Shown: piece by piece, positions 17,394 to 25,976 of the stretch
Numbering within the stretch: the stretch's first letter is position 1
How the letters are laid out: the number at the start of each line of letters is the position of its first letter
DNA from: Streptomyces rishiriensis
Lineage (GTDB): Bacteria > Actinomycetota > Actinomycetes > Streptomycetales > Streptomycetaceae
Assembly: GCF_030815485.1 (NCBI RefSeq)
Contig: NZ_JAUSWV010000002.1
Location: 7,812,001-7,876,000 of the forward strand
DNA length: 64,000 nt
Direction: 5' to 3'
Made by a program: the position numbers and the translations under genes
Notes under the pieces: generated by a model
Told to the model about the DNA's origin: nothing
The model's database searches: none
What the model saw: only the letters and a program-made list of their open reading frames with translations

Positions 17394-18211
17394 GTCTGGC
17401 TTCCGTTCTCTGCGGTGCGGCGGGTCGGTTTCCAGCCCCGGCGGGGTACGGAGTCGCGCAGCCGGCGGGTGTAGGGGGCTTCGGGGGCGGTCAGCACGGC
17501 CTCGGCGGAGCCGTGTTCGACGACGCGGCCACGGTGCATGACCAGCACGTCGTCGCAGATGTGGCGGACGACACCGAGATCGTGGGTGATGAACAGGTAG
17601 GCCACGCCGGTGCGTCGGCGGATGTCGGTGAGGAGGGTGAGGATCTGGGCCTGGACCGAGACGTCCAGTGCGGCCACCGCCTCGTCGAGGACGAGGAGAC
17701 GCGGCCGGACGGCCAACGCGCGGGCGATGGCGACCCGTTGGCGCTGACCTCCGGACAACGCCCGCGGCAGCGCGGCGGCCTGGCGCTCGTCGAGACCCAC
17801 CTGGTCGAGCAGTTCGGCCACGCGCTCCGCGAGGGGCGCGCCGCGCAGGTCCGTGTGCAGGGCGAGGATCTCGGCCAGGCTGTCGCCCACCTTCTGCCGG
17901 CGATCGAGCGAGGCGTACGGGTCCTGGAAGACCATCTGCGCCTCCCGGGCGAAGCGGCGGCGCTCGGCGGTGGAGGCCCGGCGGCCGGGATGGGCCCGGC
18001 CGCCGAGGAGCACCGTGCCGCCGGTGGGTTCCTCGAGGCCGACGATCATCCGCGCGGTGGTGGTCTTGCCCGACCCCGACTCGCCGACGACGGCCAGGGA
18101 GCCGCCCGGCACGATCGTCAGGTCGACGCCGTCGACGGCGACGAAGTCCCCGAACGTCTTGCGCAGGCCGGTGACCCGGAGGGCGGGAACGGAGGTCGGC
18201 TCATCGGCCAT
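17390..18211 (-). CDS. Oligopeptide-type ABC transporter ATPase (OppF/DppF class)
   Basis: 273 residues with Walker A GESGSGKTT (about 43-51), Q-loop MVFQDPYASLDRR, signature LSGGQRQRVAIARAL, Walker B LLVLDEAVAALD and the switch FITHDLGVV. Walker B has DEA where most relatives have DEP. The sequence lacks the long C-terminal oligopeptide zinc/cysteine extension found in its partner. It overlaps the second ATPase by 11 bp and DUF3237 by 4 bp. It works with the ATPase at 18201 as a heterodimer driving the DppBC-like permeases. Confidence 0.88.
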   Translation of the reverse strand: MADEPTSVPALRVTGLRKTFGDFVAVDGVDLTIVPGGSLAVVGESGSGKTTTARMIVGLEEPTGGTVLLGGRAHPGRRASTAERRRFAREAQMVFQDPYASLDRRQKVGDSLAEILALHTDLRGAPLAERVAELLDQVGLDERQAAALPRALSGGQRQRVAIARALAVRPRLLVLDEAVAALDVSVQAQILTLLTDIRRRTGVAYLFITHDLGVVRHICDDVLVMHRGRVVEHGSAEAVLTAPEAPYTRRLRDSVPRRGWKPTRRTAENGSQT

Positions 18212-19220
18212 GGCTGGTGCTCCTCGCGTCGGAGTGCGGCGTCACGTCCCCGTCGACGGCCGGGAAATGGCACGCGGCCAAGCCCTCCCCGGCCGGCGAC
18301 AGCGCAGGTCGTTCGGTGCGGCAGACGTCCTGGGCGTGCGCGCAACGCGGGGCGAACGCGCAGCCGGGTCCGGTCTCGAAAGCCGACAGCGGTCGGCCGG
18401 GGACGGCCCGCAGCGGCTCGGTGGCGGCCGTCGGGTCGGGCCGCGAGGCGAGCAGCGCCCGGGTGTACGGGTGGCCGGCCCGCTCGTGCAGATGCCGGGC
18501 GGGCAACTCCTCCACCACGCCGCCGGCGTACATGACGGCGATCCGGTCGCAGACCGCCGCGGCGAGCGCCAGGTCGTGGGTGATGAAGAGCATGGCCAGG
18601 CCGCGCTCGGTCCGTGCCTCGTCGATGATCGCCATGACGTCGGCCTGCGTGGTGACGTCCAGCGCGGTGGTGGGTTCGTCGGCGATCAGCAGGCGGGGCT
18701 CGCCCGCCAGCGCCGCGGTGATCATCACGCGCTGGAGCAGACCGCCGGAGAGTTCCGGGGGCCGCTGGCGCATCCGGCGGGACGCGTCCGGGATGCCCAC
18801 GTCCCGCAGGAGCGCGGTCACCTTGGCCTCGGCCGCGCGGGGCCGGACGCCACGTGTGGTGATCAGCGCCTCCGTGAGGAAGTCACCGACCGTGCGCACG
18901 GGATTGATGTGCGCCCGCGGGTCCTGGAAGATCATCGCCACGTCGTGGCCGCGCAGTCTGCGCAGCCCGGCCGCGCCCAGCGTGGTGACCTCGCTTCCGT
19001 CGAAGCGGATCGAACCGGTGGTACGCGCCCGGGAGGGCAGCAGCCGCAGCACCGCTCGGGCCGTCATCGACTTGCCGGATCCCGACTCGCCCACCAGGGC
19101 GACGGCCGTTCCGGCGGGCACGCTCAGGTCGGCCCGGTGGATCACCCGGCGCGTGCCGTCCCGGGTGGGCAGGTCGACACGCAGGTCGTCGACGACGAGC
19201 AGGGGCGGGGAACCGGTCAT
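18201..19220 (-). CDS. Oligopeptide-type ABC transporter ATPase (OppD/DppD class)
   Basis: 339 residues. Walker A GESGSGKSM, Q-loop MIFQDPRAHINPVRTVG, signature LSGGLLQRVMI (GG-LLQ in place of GG-QRQ), Walker B LLIADEPTTALD and FITHDLALAA. The C-terminal oligo_HPY extension carries the four-Cys type motif C-x5-C-x6-C...C around PGCAFAPRCAHAQDVC, which marks the peptide/nickel subgroup. ATG 19220 overlaps the DppC stop (ATGA). Substrates of this class include peptides, sugars and nickel. Confidence 0.88.
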   Translation of the reverse strand: MTGSPPLLVVDDLRVDLPTRDGTRRVIHRADLSVPAGTAVALVGESGSGKSMTARAVLRLLPSRARTTGSIRFDGSEVTTLGAAGLRRLRGHDVAMIFQDPRAHINPVRTVGDFLTEALITTRGVRPRAAEAKVTALLRDVGIPDASRRMRQRPPELSGGLLQRVMITAALAGEPRLLIADEPTTALDVTTQADVMAIIDEARTERGLAMLFITHDLALAAAVCDRIAVMYAGGVVEELPARHLHERAGHPYTRALLASRPDPTAATEPLRAVPGRPLSAFETGPGCAFAPRCAHAQDVCRTERPALSPAGEGLAACHFPAVDGDVTPHSDARSTSHGR

Positions 19221-20092
19221 CGGTCGTCTCCCAGGAGCTGTCGGGACAGGCCGCTGCCGAGGAGGTTGCACGCGATCACGAAGACGACGATCACCGCTCC
19301 GGCGTACAGCGACTGCTCGGCGCGCCCGGCGAGGATGCCGGTGGAGCCGTTCGCCACCATCAGCCCCCATTCAGCGGTCGGCGGCTGGGCACCGAGTCCG
19401 ATGAACGAGAACGCGGCGACGTCGAGCAGGGCGTAGCCGAAGGAGGTCGCCACCTGCACCAGCACCAGGGGCAGCAGATTGGGCGTCAGATGGCGCAGGC
19501 AGATCCGCCCTCCGGACATGCCGAGCATGCGCAGCGCCGACACGTACGGCAGGTTCCGCTCGCGCAGTGCGGCGCTGCGCACGACCCTGCCGACATACGG
19601 GAGATAGGCGAGGGACAGCGTCACGACCGCCACCCGCAGGCCCGCGCCGAAGACCGCGGCGGCCACCACGGCCAGCACCAGACCGGGGAAGCCGAAGACG
19701 ACGTCCAGCAGGGCGGACACCAGCCGGTCGTACCAGCCGCCGAGCCAGGCGGCGCTCACCGCCAGCAGGGTCCCGCCGAGTCCGGCGGTCAGGGTGACGG
19801 CGGCGGGGGCCAGCAGGCTGGGGCGGGCGCCGTACAGCAGCCGGGACAGGAGGTCCCGCCCCGTGTCGTCGGTGCCGAGCCAGTGCGCGGCGGAGCTGCC
19901 CTGGTAGACGGCGGCCGGATCCACGGCGTCCGGATCGTACGGGGCCAGCAGGGGTGCGAACAGGGCGGCGAGCACGGCCGCGACGACGACGGCGCACGCC
20001 ACGACCAGCACCCCGCGCCCGCGGGTCAGCCGGCGCAGCCGCGACCGACGGGTGCCGCCCCGGCCGAGCACGGCGATCTGATACGTGCTCAT
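19217..20092 (-). CDS. Oligopeptide-type ABC transporter permease (DppC class)
   Basis: 291 residues with an N-terminal helix (VLVVACAVVVAAVLAALFAP), the DppC N-motif LLAPYDP, HWLGTDDTGRDLLSRLLYGAR, and an EAA-type loop around YVSALRMLGMSGGRICLRHLTPN. Five further helices follow. The start overlaps the DppB stop. It forms a heterodimeric channel with DppB. Confidence 0.87.
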   Translation of the reverse strand: MSTYQIAVLGRGGTRRSRLRRLTRGRGVLVVACAVVVAAVLAALFAPLLAPYDPDAVDPAAVYQGSSAAHWLGTDDTGRDLLSRLLYGARPSLLAPAAVTLTAGLGGTLLAVSAAWLGGWYDRLVSALLDVVFGFPGLVLAVVAAAVFGAGLRVAVVTLSLAYLPYVGRVVRSAALRERNLPYVSALRMLGMSGGRICLRHLTPNLLPLVLVQVATSFGYALLDVAAFSFIGLGAQPPTAEWGLMVANGSTGILAGRAEQSLYAGAVIVVFVIACNLLGSGLSRQLLGDDR

Positions 20093-21039
20093 GCGGCGCC
20101 CTCCAGGGAGACCCGGTGGTCGAGCGCGGCCGTGACCACGTCGACCGCGGTGTTGACCACCACGAAGACCACCACGGTGATCAGCGCGAGGGCCTGGACG
20201 ACGGCCAGGTCCTGCTTCGCGGCGCTCTGCACCAGCAGGGCGCCGATGCCGTTGATCCCGAAGGCCTGCTCGACGATGGAACAGCCGGCGATGAGTCCGG
20301 CGACGGCCACTCCGGATACGGAGAACAGCGGCCCGGCGGCGTTGCGCAGGACGTGTTTGCGCACGACGAAACGCTCGGGGACGCCCCGGGCCCGCGCCGT
20401 CTCGACGTGTTCCGAGGCCAGCTCGGCGCGCACCGCCGACCGGGTCACCTGGGCGACATAGGCCACCCAGGCCGTGGCGAGCGCGAGTGCGGGCAGGGTG
20501 AGGTGTTCCAGGCGGCCGGTGAAGCCGGTGCCTGCGCCGTAGGCGGGGAGCCAGTCCCACCGCACGGACAGCCACCAGATGAGCACCACCGACATGACGA
20601 ACGTGGGCACCGCCATGAGAGCGGTGGTCACGATCGTGATCAGGGTGTCGCCGAAGCCGCCGCGCAGGGCCGCGACCGTGCCCAGGGCGACGCCGGGCAC
20701 GATGATGAGGACGGCCGCGTACGCCACGAGGAAGGCGGTGTTGCCGATGCGTTCGGTCACCAGGTGGGTGACGGAGTCCTGGTAGGTGAGGGACCGGCCG
20801 GCGTCGCCGTGCAGCATCCCGCTGAGCCAGCGCCAGTAGCCCTGGAGGAACGGGTCGTCGAGGTGGTACTGACGGTGGATCTCGGCGAGCAACCGGGGGC
20901 TGGGCGGCTTTCCGCCGCCGATCAGGAGCGTGGCGGGATCGCCCGGGGCGATGAACAGGGCGCCGTACACGGCGACGCTCGCGACGAGCGCGGTCACCAC
21001 GAGCATGGTCGCGCGACGGGCGACGAAACGTCCGGTCAT
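20089..21039 (-). CDS. Oligopeptide-type ABC transporter permease (DppB class)
   Basis: 316 residues with the DppB hallmarks FIAPGDPATLL near residue 30, an extracytoplasmic loop, and the EAA loop ETARARGVPERFVVRKHVLRNA. Six helices are apparent. ATG 21039 overlaps the stop of the binding protein gene. It partners the DppC-class permease in the same operon. Confidence 0.87.
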   Translation of the reverse strand: MTGRFVARRATMLVVTALVASVAVYGALFIAPGDPATLLIGGGKPPSPRLLAEIHRQYHLDDPFLQGYWRWLSGMLHGDAGRSLTYQDSVTHLVTERIGNTAFLVAYAAVLIIVPGVALGTVAALRGGFGDTLITIVTTALMAVPTFVMSVVLIWWLSVRWDWLPAYGAGTGFTGRLEHLTLPALALATAWVAYVAQVTRSAVRAELASEHVETARARGVPERFVVRKHVLRNAAGPLFSVSGVAVAGLIAGCSIVEQAFGINGIGALLVQSAAKQDLAVVQALALITVVVFVVVNTAVDVVTAALDHRVSLEGAA

Positions 21040-22691
21040 GACGTGCCCTCGCCGGTGGCGCCGAGCTGGGCCGCCCAGGGCATGTTGATGTAGGCGAAGG
21101 ACGCGGGAGCCCCGCTGAGGCGCTTGTTGAGGAACATGCGCTCGTAGGGCACGGCGATCGGCACGATGGCCAGGTCCTCGATGTAGAGGGCCTGGGCCCG
21201 GGTGAACAGCTCGGCGGACTTCTTCGGGTCCAGGGCGGCACGGGCCCGGGTCAGCAGCGAGGTCACCTCGGGGTTGTCGTAGTGCGTCCAGTTCATGGGG
21301 GACGCGGGCGAGGTGAACATCTCGGCGTACGACAGCGGGTCGGGGATCTCGACGTAGCCGAGGGCCATGGTCGCGTCGAGACCCTCGCGCAGCGACGCGT
21401 CGTAGAACAGGCCGGACATCTGCGTGGGCTGGAGCTGCTTGATGACGACGGTCAGCCCGATCTTCTTCGCGCCGGCCTGGAGGAAGGTGAGGGTCTGGAG
21501 GGACTGCTGGTCGCCGGCGCCCATGGCGATGGTGACGGTGCGCTTCTTCGGTGCGGCCCGCGCGACGAGCTTCCTGGCTGCCGCGACGTCGGTCGCCGGC
21601 ACGGCGGGCAGGGCGTCGTAGCCCTTGGCGTAGACGTCGGATGCCTCGCCGGTCCTCCACACGAGCGACGGGATGAACGTCTTCTCCTTGCGGGCGGCGC
21701 CGTCGAAGACGTTGCGCACCAGGGCGTCGCGGTCGAGCACCAGGGAGAGCGCCCGGGTGATGCGCGGGTCGGCGAGGGGTGAGGCCGGGCCGGTGGGGGA
21801 GACGAACACGGTCTGCGCGGACGGCCCGTAGTAGAGGGTGCCGGCGTCGGCGGAGCGCAGGGCCTTGGCGACGGTGGAGGGGATCTCGTAGCTGCCGTCG
21901 ATCTGGCCCGACAGCAGGGCGCTGGTGAGGGTGCTCGCGTCGGTGATGAACCTGAAGGTGAGCTCGGCGGCCCGGGGCCTGAGAGCGGTGTCCCAGTAGC
22001 CGTCGTTGCGGACGGCGGTGATGGACTCGCCGGACTTCCAGCTCTTCAGCTCGAAGGGGCCGGTGCACATCAGACCGCCCCTGGCGGTGCCGTAGCCCGC
22101 GCCGGCCTGCTTCAGGTACGCGGCCTCGCTGACCGCGCCGAAACCGTTGACGAGGTACTTGAGGAACAGCTCGTCCGGGCTCTTGAAGCGGACGGTGACC
22201 TGGTGGTCGCCGGTCGCCGTGATGGTGCTGACGGTGGCCAGGACCTGGGTGTTGACGCTCTGGGTCGCGGGGTCACGCTGCCGTTCGAGGCTGGCCACCA
22301 CGTCTTTCGCGGTCATGGGGTGGCCGTTCCAGAAGGTGACGTCATCGCGCAGCTCCAGCACGAGTGTCCTGGGGTCCGGGCGCTTCCAGGAGGTGGCCAG
22401 ACCGGGGGCGACCGAGTAGTCGGCCTTCAGCCGCAGCAGCGGGTCACAGAGGTTGGAGACCACGGTGCTGGGGGAGTAGTCGCCGACCTTGGCCGGGTCG
22501 AGGGTCGTGGGCTCGCCCAGGGGAAGGTTCCAGGTGACCTCGTCCAGGGCGCCGGACGCGGCGGGTGTGGTGCTGGTCAGCTTCGGGCTCTGCGGCGAGG
22601 ACGATGTGCCGCCGCCGCCCGGCGAGCAGGCCGAGAGCGTGAGGAGGGCGGACAGGACGGTGAGGGCGAGGGCGGTTCTGGGAGCGTGCAT
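21036..22691 (-). CDS. Oligopeptide-type ABC transporter substrate-binding lipoprotein
   Basis: 551 residues with a lipoprotein signal ending in LSAC (Cys near residue 22) and a low-complexity linker. The SBP_bac_5 fold shows LGEPTTLDPAK, the domain landmark LVLELRDDVTFWNGHPMTAKDV and GTGPF-like MCTGPFELKSW. ATG 22691 has AGGAG upstream. It is the first transporter gene and lies 95 bp after the CocE-type hydrolase gene in the same direction. The ligand is unknown. The neighbouring esterase/acylase and amidase suggest a peptide-like or acylated compound. Confidence 0.87.
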   Translation of the reverse strand: MHAPRTALALTVLSALLTLSACSPGGGGTSSSPQSPKLTSTTPAASGALDEVTWNLPLGEPTTLDPAKVGDYSPSTVVSNLCDPLLRLKADYSVAPGLATSWKRPDPRTLVLELRDDVTFWNGHPMTAKDVVASLERQRDPATQSVNTQVLATVSTITATGDHQVTVRFKSPDELFLKYLVNGFGAVSEAAYLKQAGAGYGTARGGLMCTGPFELKSWKSGESITAVRNDGYWDTALRPRAAELTFRFITDASTLTSALLSGQIDGSYEIPSTVAKALRSADAGTLYYGPSAQTVFVSPTGPASPLADPRITRALSLVLDRDALVRNVFDGAARKEKTFIPSLVWRTGEASDVYAKGYDALPAVPATDVAAARKLVARAAPKKRTVTIAMGAGDQQSLQTLTFLQAGAKKIGLTVVIKQLQPTQMSGLFYDASLREGLDATMALGYVEIPDPLSYAEMFTSPASPMNWTHYDNPEVTSLLTRARAALDPKKSAELFTRAQALYIEDLAIVPIAVPYERMFLNKRLSGAPASFAYINMPWAAQLGATGEGTS

Positions 22692-22786
22692 GGTGGTGCT
22701 CCTGAGGCGGGACGGCGGGCCGGGTGAGGGATCCTTCGGCGTGGGGGAGTGCGGGCGAGTGCGGGGGCCGCGGGGTGCGCGCGGGG

Positions 22787-24493
22787 TCAGTCGGCGGGCG
22801 CGGCCAGGACGGTGACGGTCAGCCGGGACGGGGTGGCGCCGCCGGTGGCGAGGGTCTGCGTGCTCGGCTTCGGGGCGAGGGTCGTCCAGGGGTTGTCCTC
22901 GCTGCCCGAGCACGGCAGGTACATGGGGTAGTCGCTGCTCGCCAGGAGCAGCGCAAGCCGGTGCCCGGCGCGCAGCCGGTAGCCGGTGTGGCCGCACTCG
23001 ACGCGTACCTCGCGACAGGCGCCGTCGCCCCGGACGGAGACCTGACCGCGTACGACGAGCCGTGCCGTGCCGTCGGGGGCGAGGTCCAGGACCTTGGCGA
23101 ACACGTCGAACACCGGGGCGGTGCCCGCGAGATGAAGGTCCAGGCTCACCGGACCGGCGAGGTCGAGCGGGTCGGCCAGGGGCGCGCCGGTGAAGGCGAG
23201 TACATCGTCGCGGGCGGCCAGGGGGCCGGCGTCGGGGTGATCGCGGAGGTAGGAGAAGGAGTCGGGGACCAGGGACGGGACGAGGTCGTCCGGGTCGTAC
23301 GCCCACCGGGTGCGGTCCTCGTCCGCGACGGGCTCGCCGACGAGCGCGCCGCCCGGCAGCGGTCCGGCGGCCGTGGCCGGGCCGGTGAGCCAGAAGGTGC
23401 GCTCGCCGCTGCCGGCGGGGGGCCAGGCGGTCGCCGTACGCCAGCCGGCGTGCCCGAGCTCCCAGGTCACCTTGGACAGGGCGGTCACCGGGCGGCTGCC
23501 CTTGAGGAAGACGTCGAAGAAGTCCAGCGCCGGGCCGGCGTACTCGGGCAGAAGCAGGTCGAGGGCCGCCTCGCTGATGGCGTGGTCGGTGTCCTCGGTG
23601 ACGGGTGCGTGGTCGAGGCGGTAGTTCTCGTGGTCGACGGCGCCTGCCCACAGGTACTGGACGGCGTCCCAGCCCGGCCGGTCGGCGAGTGCGAGGTAGT
23701 CGTTCATGTGGGGGATGCCGATGTTGTCGTACCAGCCGACACAGTGCAGGACGGGCACGGGCCGGGAGTCGAAGGGGTGCCTGCCGAGGGCGTGCAGGAC
23801 GTCGGTCTGGCGCGGGGCGAGGAGGTCGAACCAGGCGGAGCGGGCGCCGATGGCCTCGAAGGCCCGCTCGTACTGGTCGATGACCGGGCGGACGCGGCGG
23901 TCGGGCTCCCAGTCGTAGGTGTCCTGGTCCACCCAGTGGTGGGCGTAGTACTCGATGCCCTCGACCCACACCGGCAGGCCGACGCCGGTGTCCGTGCCAC
24001 GCGGGTCCCGGGCCGTGGTCGCGTTGAAGTCCACCGTGGTCACGCGCGGCACGATGGCGCGCAGGGCGGGGTGCTGGGAGGCCACCGCGGCCCACTGCGT
24101 GAAGCCGTAGTAGGAGTCGCCGAACATGCCGACCGAGCCGTCGGACCAGGATTGGTGGGTGATCCAGTCGATGGTGTCGTAGCCGTCGTCGGGTTCGCGC
24201 AGGAAGGGCAGGGTGCGGCCGCCGGAGCGGAACTTGCCGCGCACGTCCTGCACCACGAGCGCGTAGCCGCGGGCGGTGAAGAGGCGGGCCACCTTGTCGA
24301 AGTAGACGTAGCGGCTGTTCTTGTCGTACGGGAGGCGGACCAGCACGGCGGGCAGGGCGCGGTCCGTGGCGTCGGCGCCCTCGGGCAGGTAGACGTCCGT
24401 GGCCAGGCGCGTCCCGTCCCGCATGCGCACCAGGTGCTGGAGGGCGTGATCGGGGACGGGAGCGGCCCCCGTACGTGCGAAAGGAACTCTCAT
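22787..24493 (-). CDS. CocE/NonD family hydrolase (X-Pro dipeptidyl-peptidase type)
   Basis: 568 residues. The N-terminal alpha/beta hydrolase has VRMRDGTRLATDVYLPEGAD and the nucleophile elbow GMFGDSYYGFTQW (S127). Asp in VGWYDNIGIPHM and His in AGAVDHENYRL are likely triad partners. A helical cap and a C-terminal jelly-roll (from about residue 400, with LDLHLAGTAPVFDVFAKV) complete the PepX_C architecture. There is no signal, so it is cytoplasmic. Family members cleave cocaine ester, glutaryl-cephalosporins or X-Pro peptides. It heads the importer operon, which suggests hydrolysis of what the importer brings in. ATG 24493 has CCGGAG upstream; earlier in-frame starts lie in the operator region. 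Confidence 0.88.
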   Translation of the reverse strand: MRVPFARTGAAPVPDHALQHLVRMRDGTRLATDVYLPEGADATDRALPAVLVRLPYDKNSRYVYFDKVARLFTARGYALVVQDVRGKFRSGGRTLPFLREPDDGYDTIDWITHQSWSDGSVGMFGDSYYGFTQWAAVASQHPALRAIVPRVTTVDFNATTARDPRGTDTGVGLPVWVEGIEYYAHHWVDQDTYDWEPDRRVRPVIDQYERAFEAIGARSAWFDLLAPRQTDVLHALGRHPFDSRPVPVLHCVGWYDNIGIPHMNDYLALADRPGWDAVQYLWAGAVDHENYRLDHAPVTEDTDHAISEAALDLLLPEYAGPALDFFDVFLKGSRPVTALSKVTWELGHAGWRTATAWPPAGSGERTFWLTGPATAAGPLPGGALVGEPVADEDRTRWAYDPDDLVPSLVPDSFSYLRDHPDAGPLAARDDVLAFTGAPLADPLDLAGPVSLDLHLAGTAPVFDVFAKVLDLAPDGTARLVVRGQVSVRGDGACREVRVECGHTGYRLRAGHRLALLLASSDYPMYLPCSGSEDNPWTTLAPKPSTQTLATGGATPSRLTVTVLAAPAD

Positions 24494-24579
24494 CGAGTGT
24501 TCTCCGGGGAGTTCGGGCGCGGAGTCCGAGCCCGTGTCCGGACTCGGGAGCTTGAGATGAAACGACGTTGTGTAACGGC

Positions 24580-24592
24580 GTTGTATGACAAC
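24580..24592. promoter_or_regulatory. Operator-like palindrome in the CocE/TetR divergent promoter
   Basis: GTTGTATGACAAC has perfect 5-bp arms and lies between the CocE-type hydrolase and the TetR gene. The hexamer CGTTGT occurs twice in this region (24566 and 24579) and again in the larger palindrome at 25285. I infer a binding site for the TetR encoded at 24643. Confidence 0.5.
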
Positions 24593-24642
24593 ATTGCAGC
24601 TCCTTGTAAACGGGGTCAACCCTCTGCGTTAAGGTCTGCGAC

Positions 24643-25230
24643 ATGCCGATCGAGGTAGACGAGGCGCGGCGGCTCGACGAGATCGCCGCCGCCACCCTCC
24701 ACGTCGCCCGGGAACGGGGCGTCCGTTCCGTCACCATCCGGGCCGTCGCCGCACGACTGGGCGGTTCGACGGCCATGGTGACCAACTACGTGGCCAGCCG
24801 GTCCGCTCTGATGATCAATGCCATGCGGTGGGCGGAGCGGGAGTGGGGCGCCCAGATGGACGGTGCGCTCGTCGGCCTGGCCGGCGAGGACCGCCTGGCG
24901 GCGGCGCTGAAGTGGATGTGCACCACCGAACCCGACGACGAGATCCTGCGCCGCCTGCTGATGGAGATCGCGAGCGAGGGACCGGACGCCGGTCCGGCGG
25001 TCGAGGATGTCCGGCGCGCCACCTCCCGGCGCAACCGCGACGAGCTGAGCGCCTTGGCCGCCGAGGCCGGACTGCCCGACGCCGCGCTCGCCGGTGACGT
25101 CCTCCACCTGCTGACCCGGGGGTACTGGCTCACCACCCTGGAGGATCCGGAGGGCTGGCCGGAGGAGCGGGCCGCTCGCGCCCTCCTCGCGGTTGCCGGA
25201 CTGCTGCGGGGTGCGTCGCCCGCCGACTGA
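24643..25230 (+). CDS. TetR family transcriptional regulator, leaderless
   Basis: 195 residues. The HTH covers about residues 10-55, with a recognition segment in GGSTAMVTNYVASRSALM. The remaining helices form the ligand domain. The length is normal. No ribosome site precedes the ATG. Instead a -10-like TAAGGT ends 7 nt before it, which predicts a leaderless transcript. It diverges from the CocE/importer operon and is followed by a 17-bp palindrome ahead of the amidase. It is the likely repressor of both transcription units. Confidence 0.87.
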   Translation: MPIEVDEARRLDEIAAATLHVARERGVRSVTIRAVAARLGGSTAMVTNYVASRSALMINAMRWAEREWGAQMDGALVGLAGEDRLAAALKWMCTTEPDDEILRRLLMEIASEGPDAGPAVEDVRRATSRRNRDELSALAAEAGLPDAALAGDVLHLLTRGYWLTTLEDPEGWPEERAARALLAVAGLLRGASPAD

Positions 25231-25284
25231 CGCCGTCGGCGGGGCTTGACAGCCGGGGACGCCCGGGCGCAGGCTGGCCGCGAA

Positions 25285-25301
25285 ATAAAACGTTGTTTTA
25301 T
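25285..25301. promoter_or_regulatory. 17-bp perfect palindrome, probable TetR operator
   Basis: ATAAAACGTTGTTTTAT has 7-bp arms and a 3-bp centre. It is strikingly AT-rich in a GC-rich setting, lies 55 bp after the TetR stop, and shares CGTTGT with the site at 24580. It probably controls a promoter reading toward the amidase, about 675 bp away. Confidence 0.6.
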
Positions 25302-25349
25302 GACGGGGGCGCAGTCGCCGTCGCGCGGCCGGGTCCGGCAAGGGTCGAC

Positions 25350-25441
25350 GTGCCCGGGGCGTCCGGCGGGTCCAACGGGTCCGTCGGGTCATACGTGCCC
25401 GGCGCGTCCGTCGCGTCAGACGTGCCCGGCGCGTCCGGCGA
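25350..25441 (+). repeat. Three imperfect GTGCCCGG-GCGTCCG direct repeats
   Basis: Copies start at about 25349, 25394 and 25421 and read CGTGCCCGGSGCGTCCG. They have irregular spacing and precede the longer 35-bp repeat block. Confidence 0.6.
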
Positions 25442-25512
25442 GGGGCGGCGACCCCGCCCCGTCCGATGCGACGGTGGAACGACGTATCCGTCCACCCCAA
25501 GTGGACGGGTGC

Positions 25513-25795
25513 GGCCGTGCTTCCGCCCGCCCGGCAGGGACGGGTGCGGCCGTGCCTGTCCGCCCCTCCGCGTGGGCGGGGTCGGCCGTGCTTGTGTCCG
25601 CCCCGTGTGGAGGGGTGTTGGCCGCCCTTACGTCCGCTCCGGGCGGGCGGATGCGGCCCTGCTCCCGCCCGCCCGGGAGGGGCAGGTGTGGCCGTGCCTG
25701 TCCGCGCCGCGTGGGAGGGGTGTCGCCGTGCTTGCTTCCGCCCCGCGTGGGACGGGTGTGGCCGTGCTTGTGTGCGCCCTGCGCGGGCGGGCCTT
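25513..25795 (+). repeat. Eight-copy imperfect tandem repeat, period about 35 bp
   Basis: The anchor GGCCGTGC (or a close variant) begins at 25513, 25548, 25584, 25620, 25655, 25690, 25724 and 25760, so the period is 34-36 bp. Each unit continues with a GTCCGC / GCGTGGG-like section. The block fills most of the 746-bp gap between the TetR gene and the amidase. All reading frames are open, and no one frame has normal protein composition, so I treat it as non-coding. No other stable feature was found in the gap. Confidence 0.75.
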
Positions 25796-25976
25796 CGTGC
25801 CTCCTTGTCGTCCCTGGTGTGGCCGGTCCGCTGTGCGAACCGTCCAGATGTTTGCTTCTCCCCGCCCGTCCCCGCCGCTCCGACCGTTTCTCCTTCCGTC
25901 TCCGCCTTGGCCGAAACGACCGACGCCCGACCCGTGCCATGGCCGGGCCGGGCCCCAGCAAGCGAAGAGGTATCCG

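Noticed and set aside
25293..25976. An in-frame 228-codon extension of the amidase, running through the repeat block to TTG 25293
   Set aside because: Other frames through the block are also open, the translation is low-complexity Cys/Arg/Pro-rich text, and a good ribosome site precedes ATG 25977.
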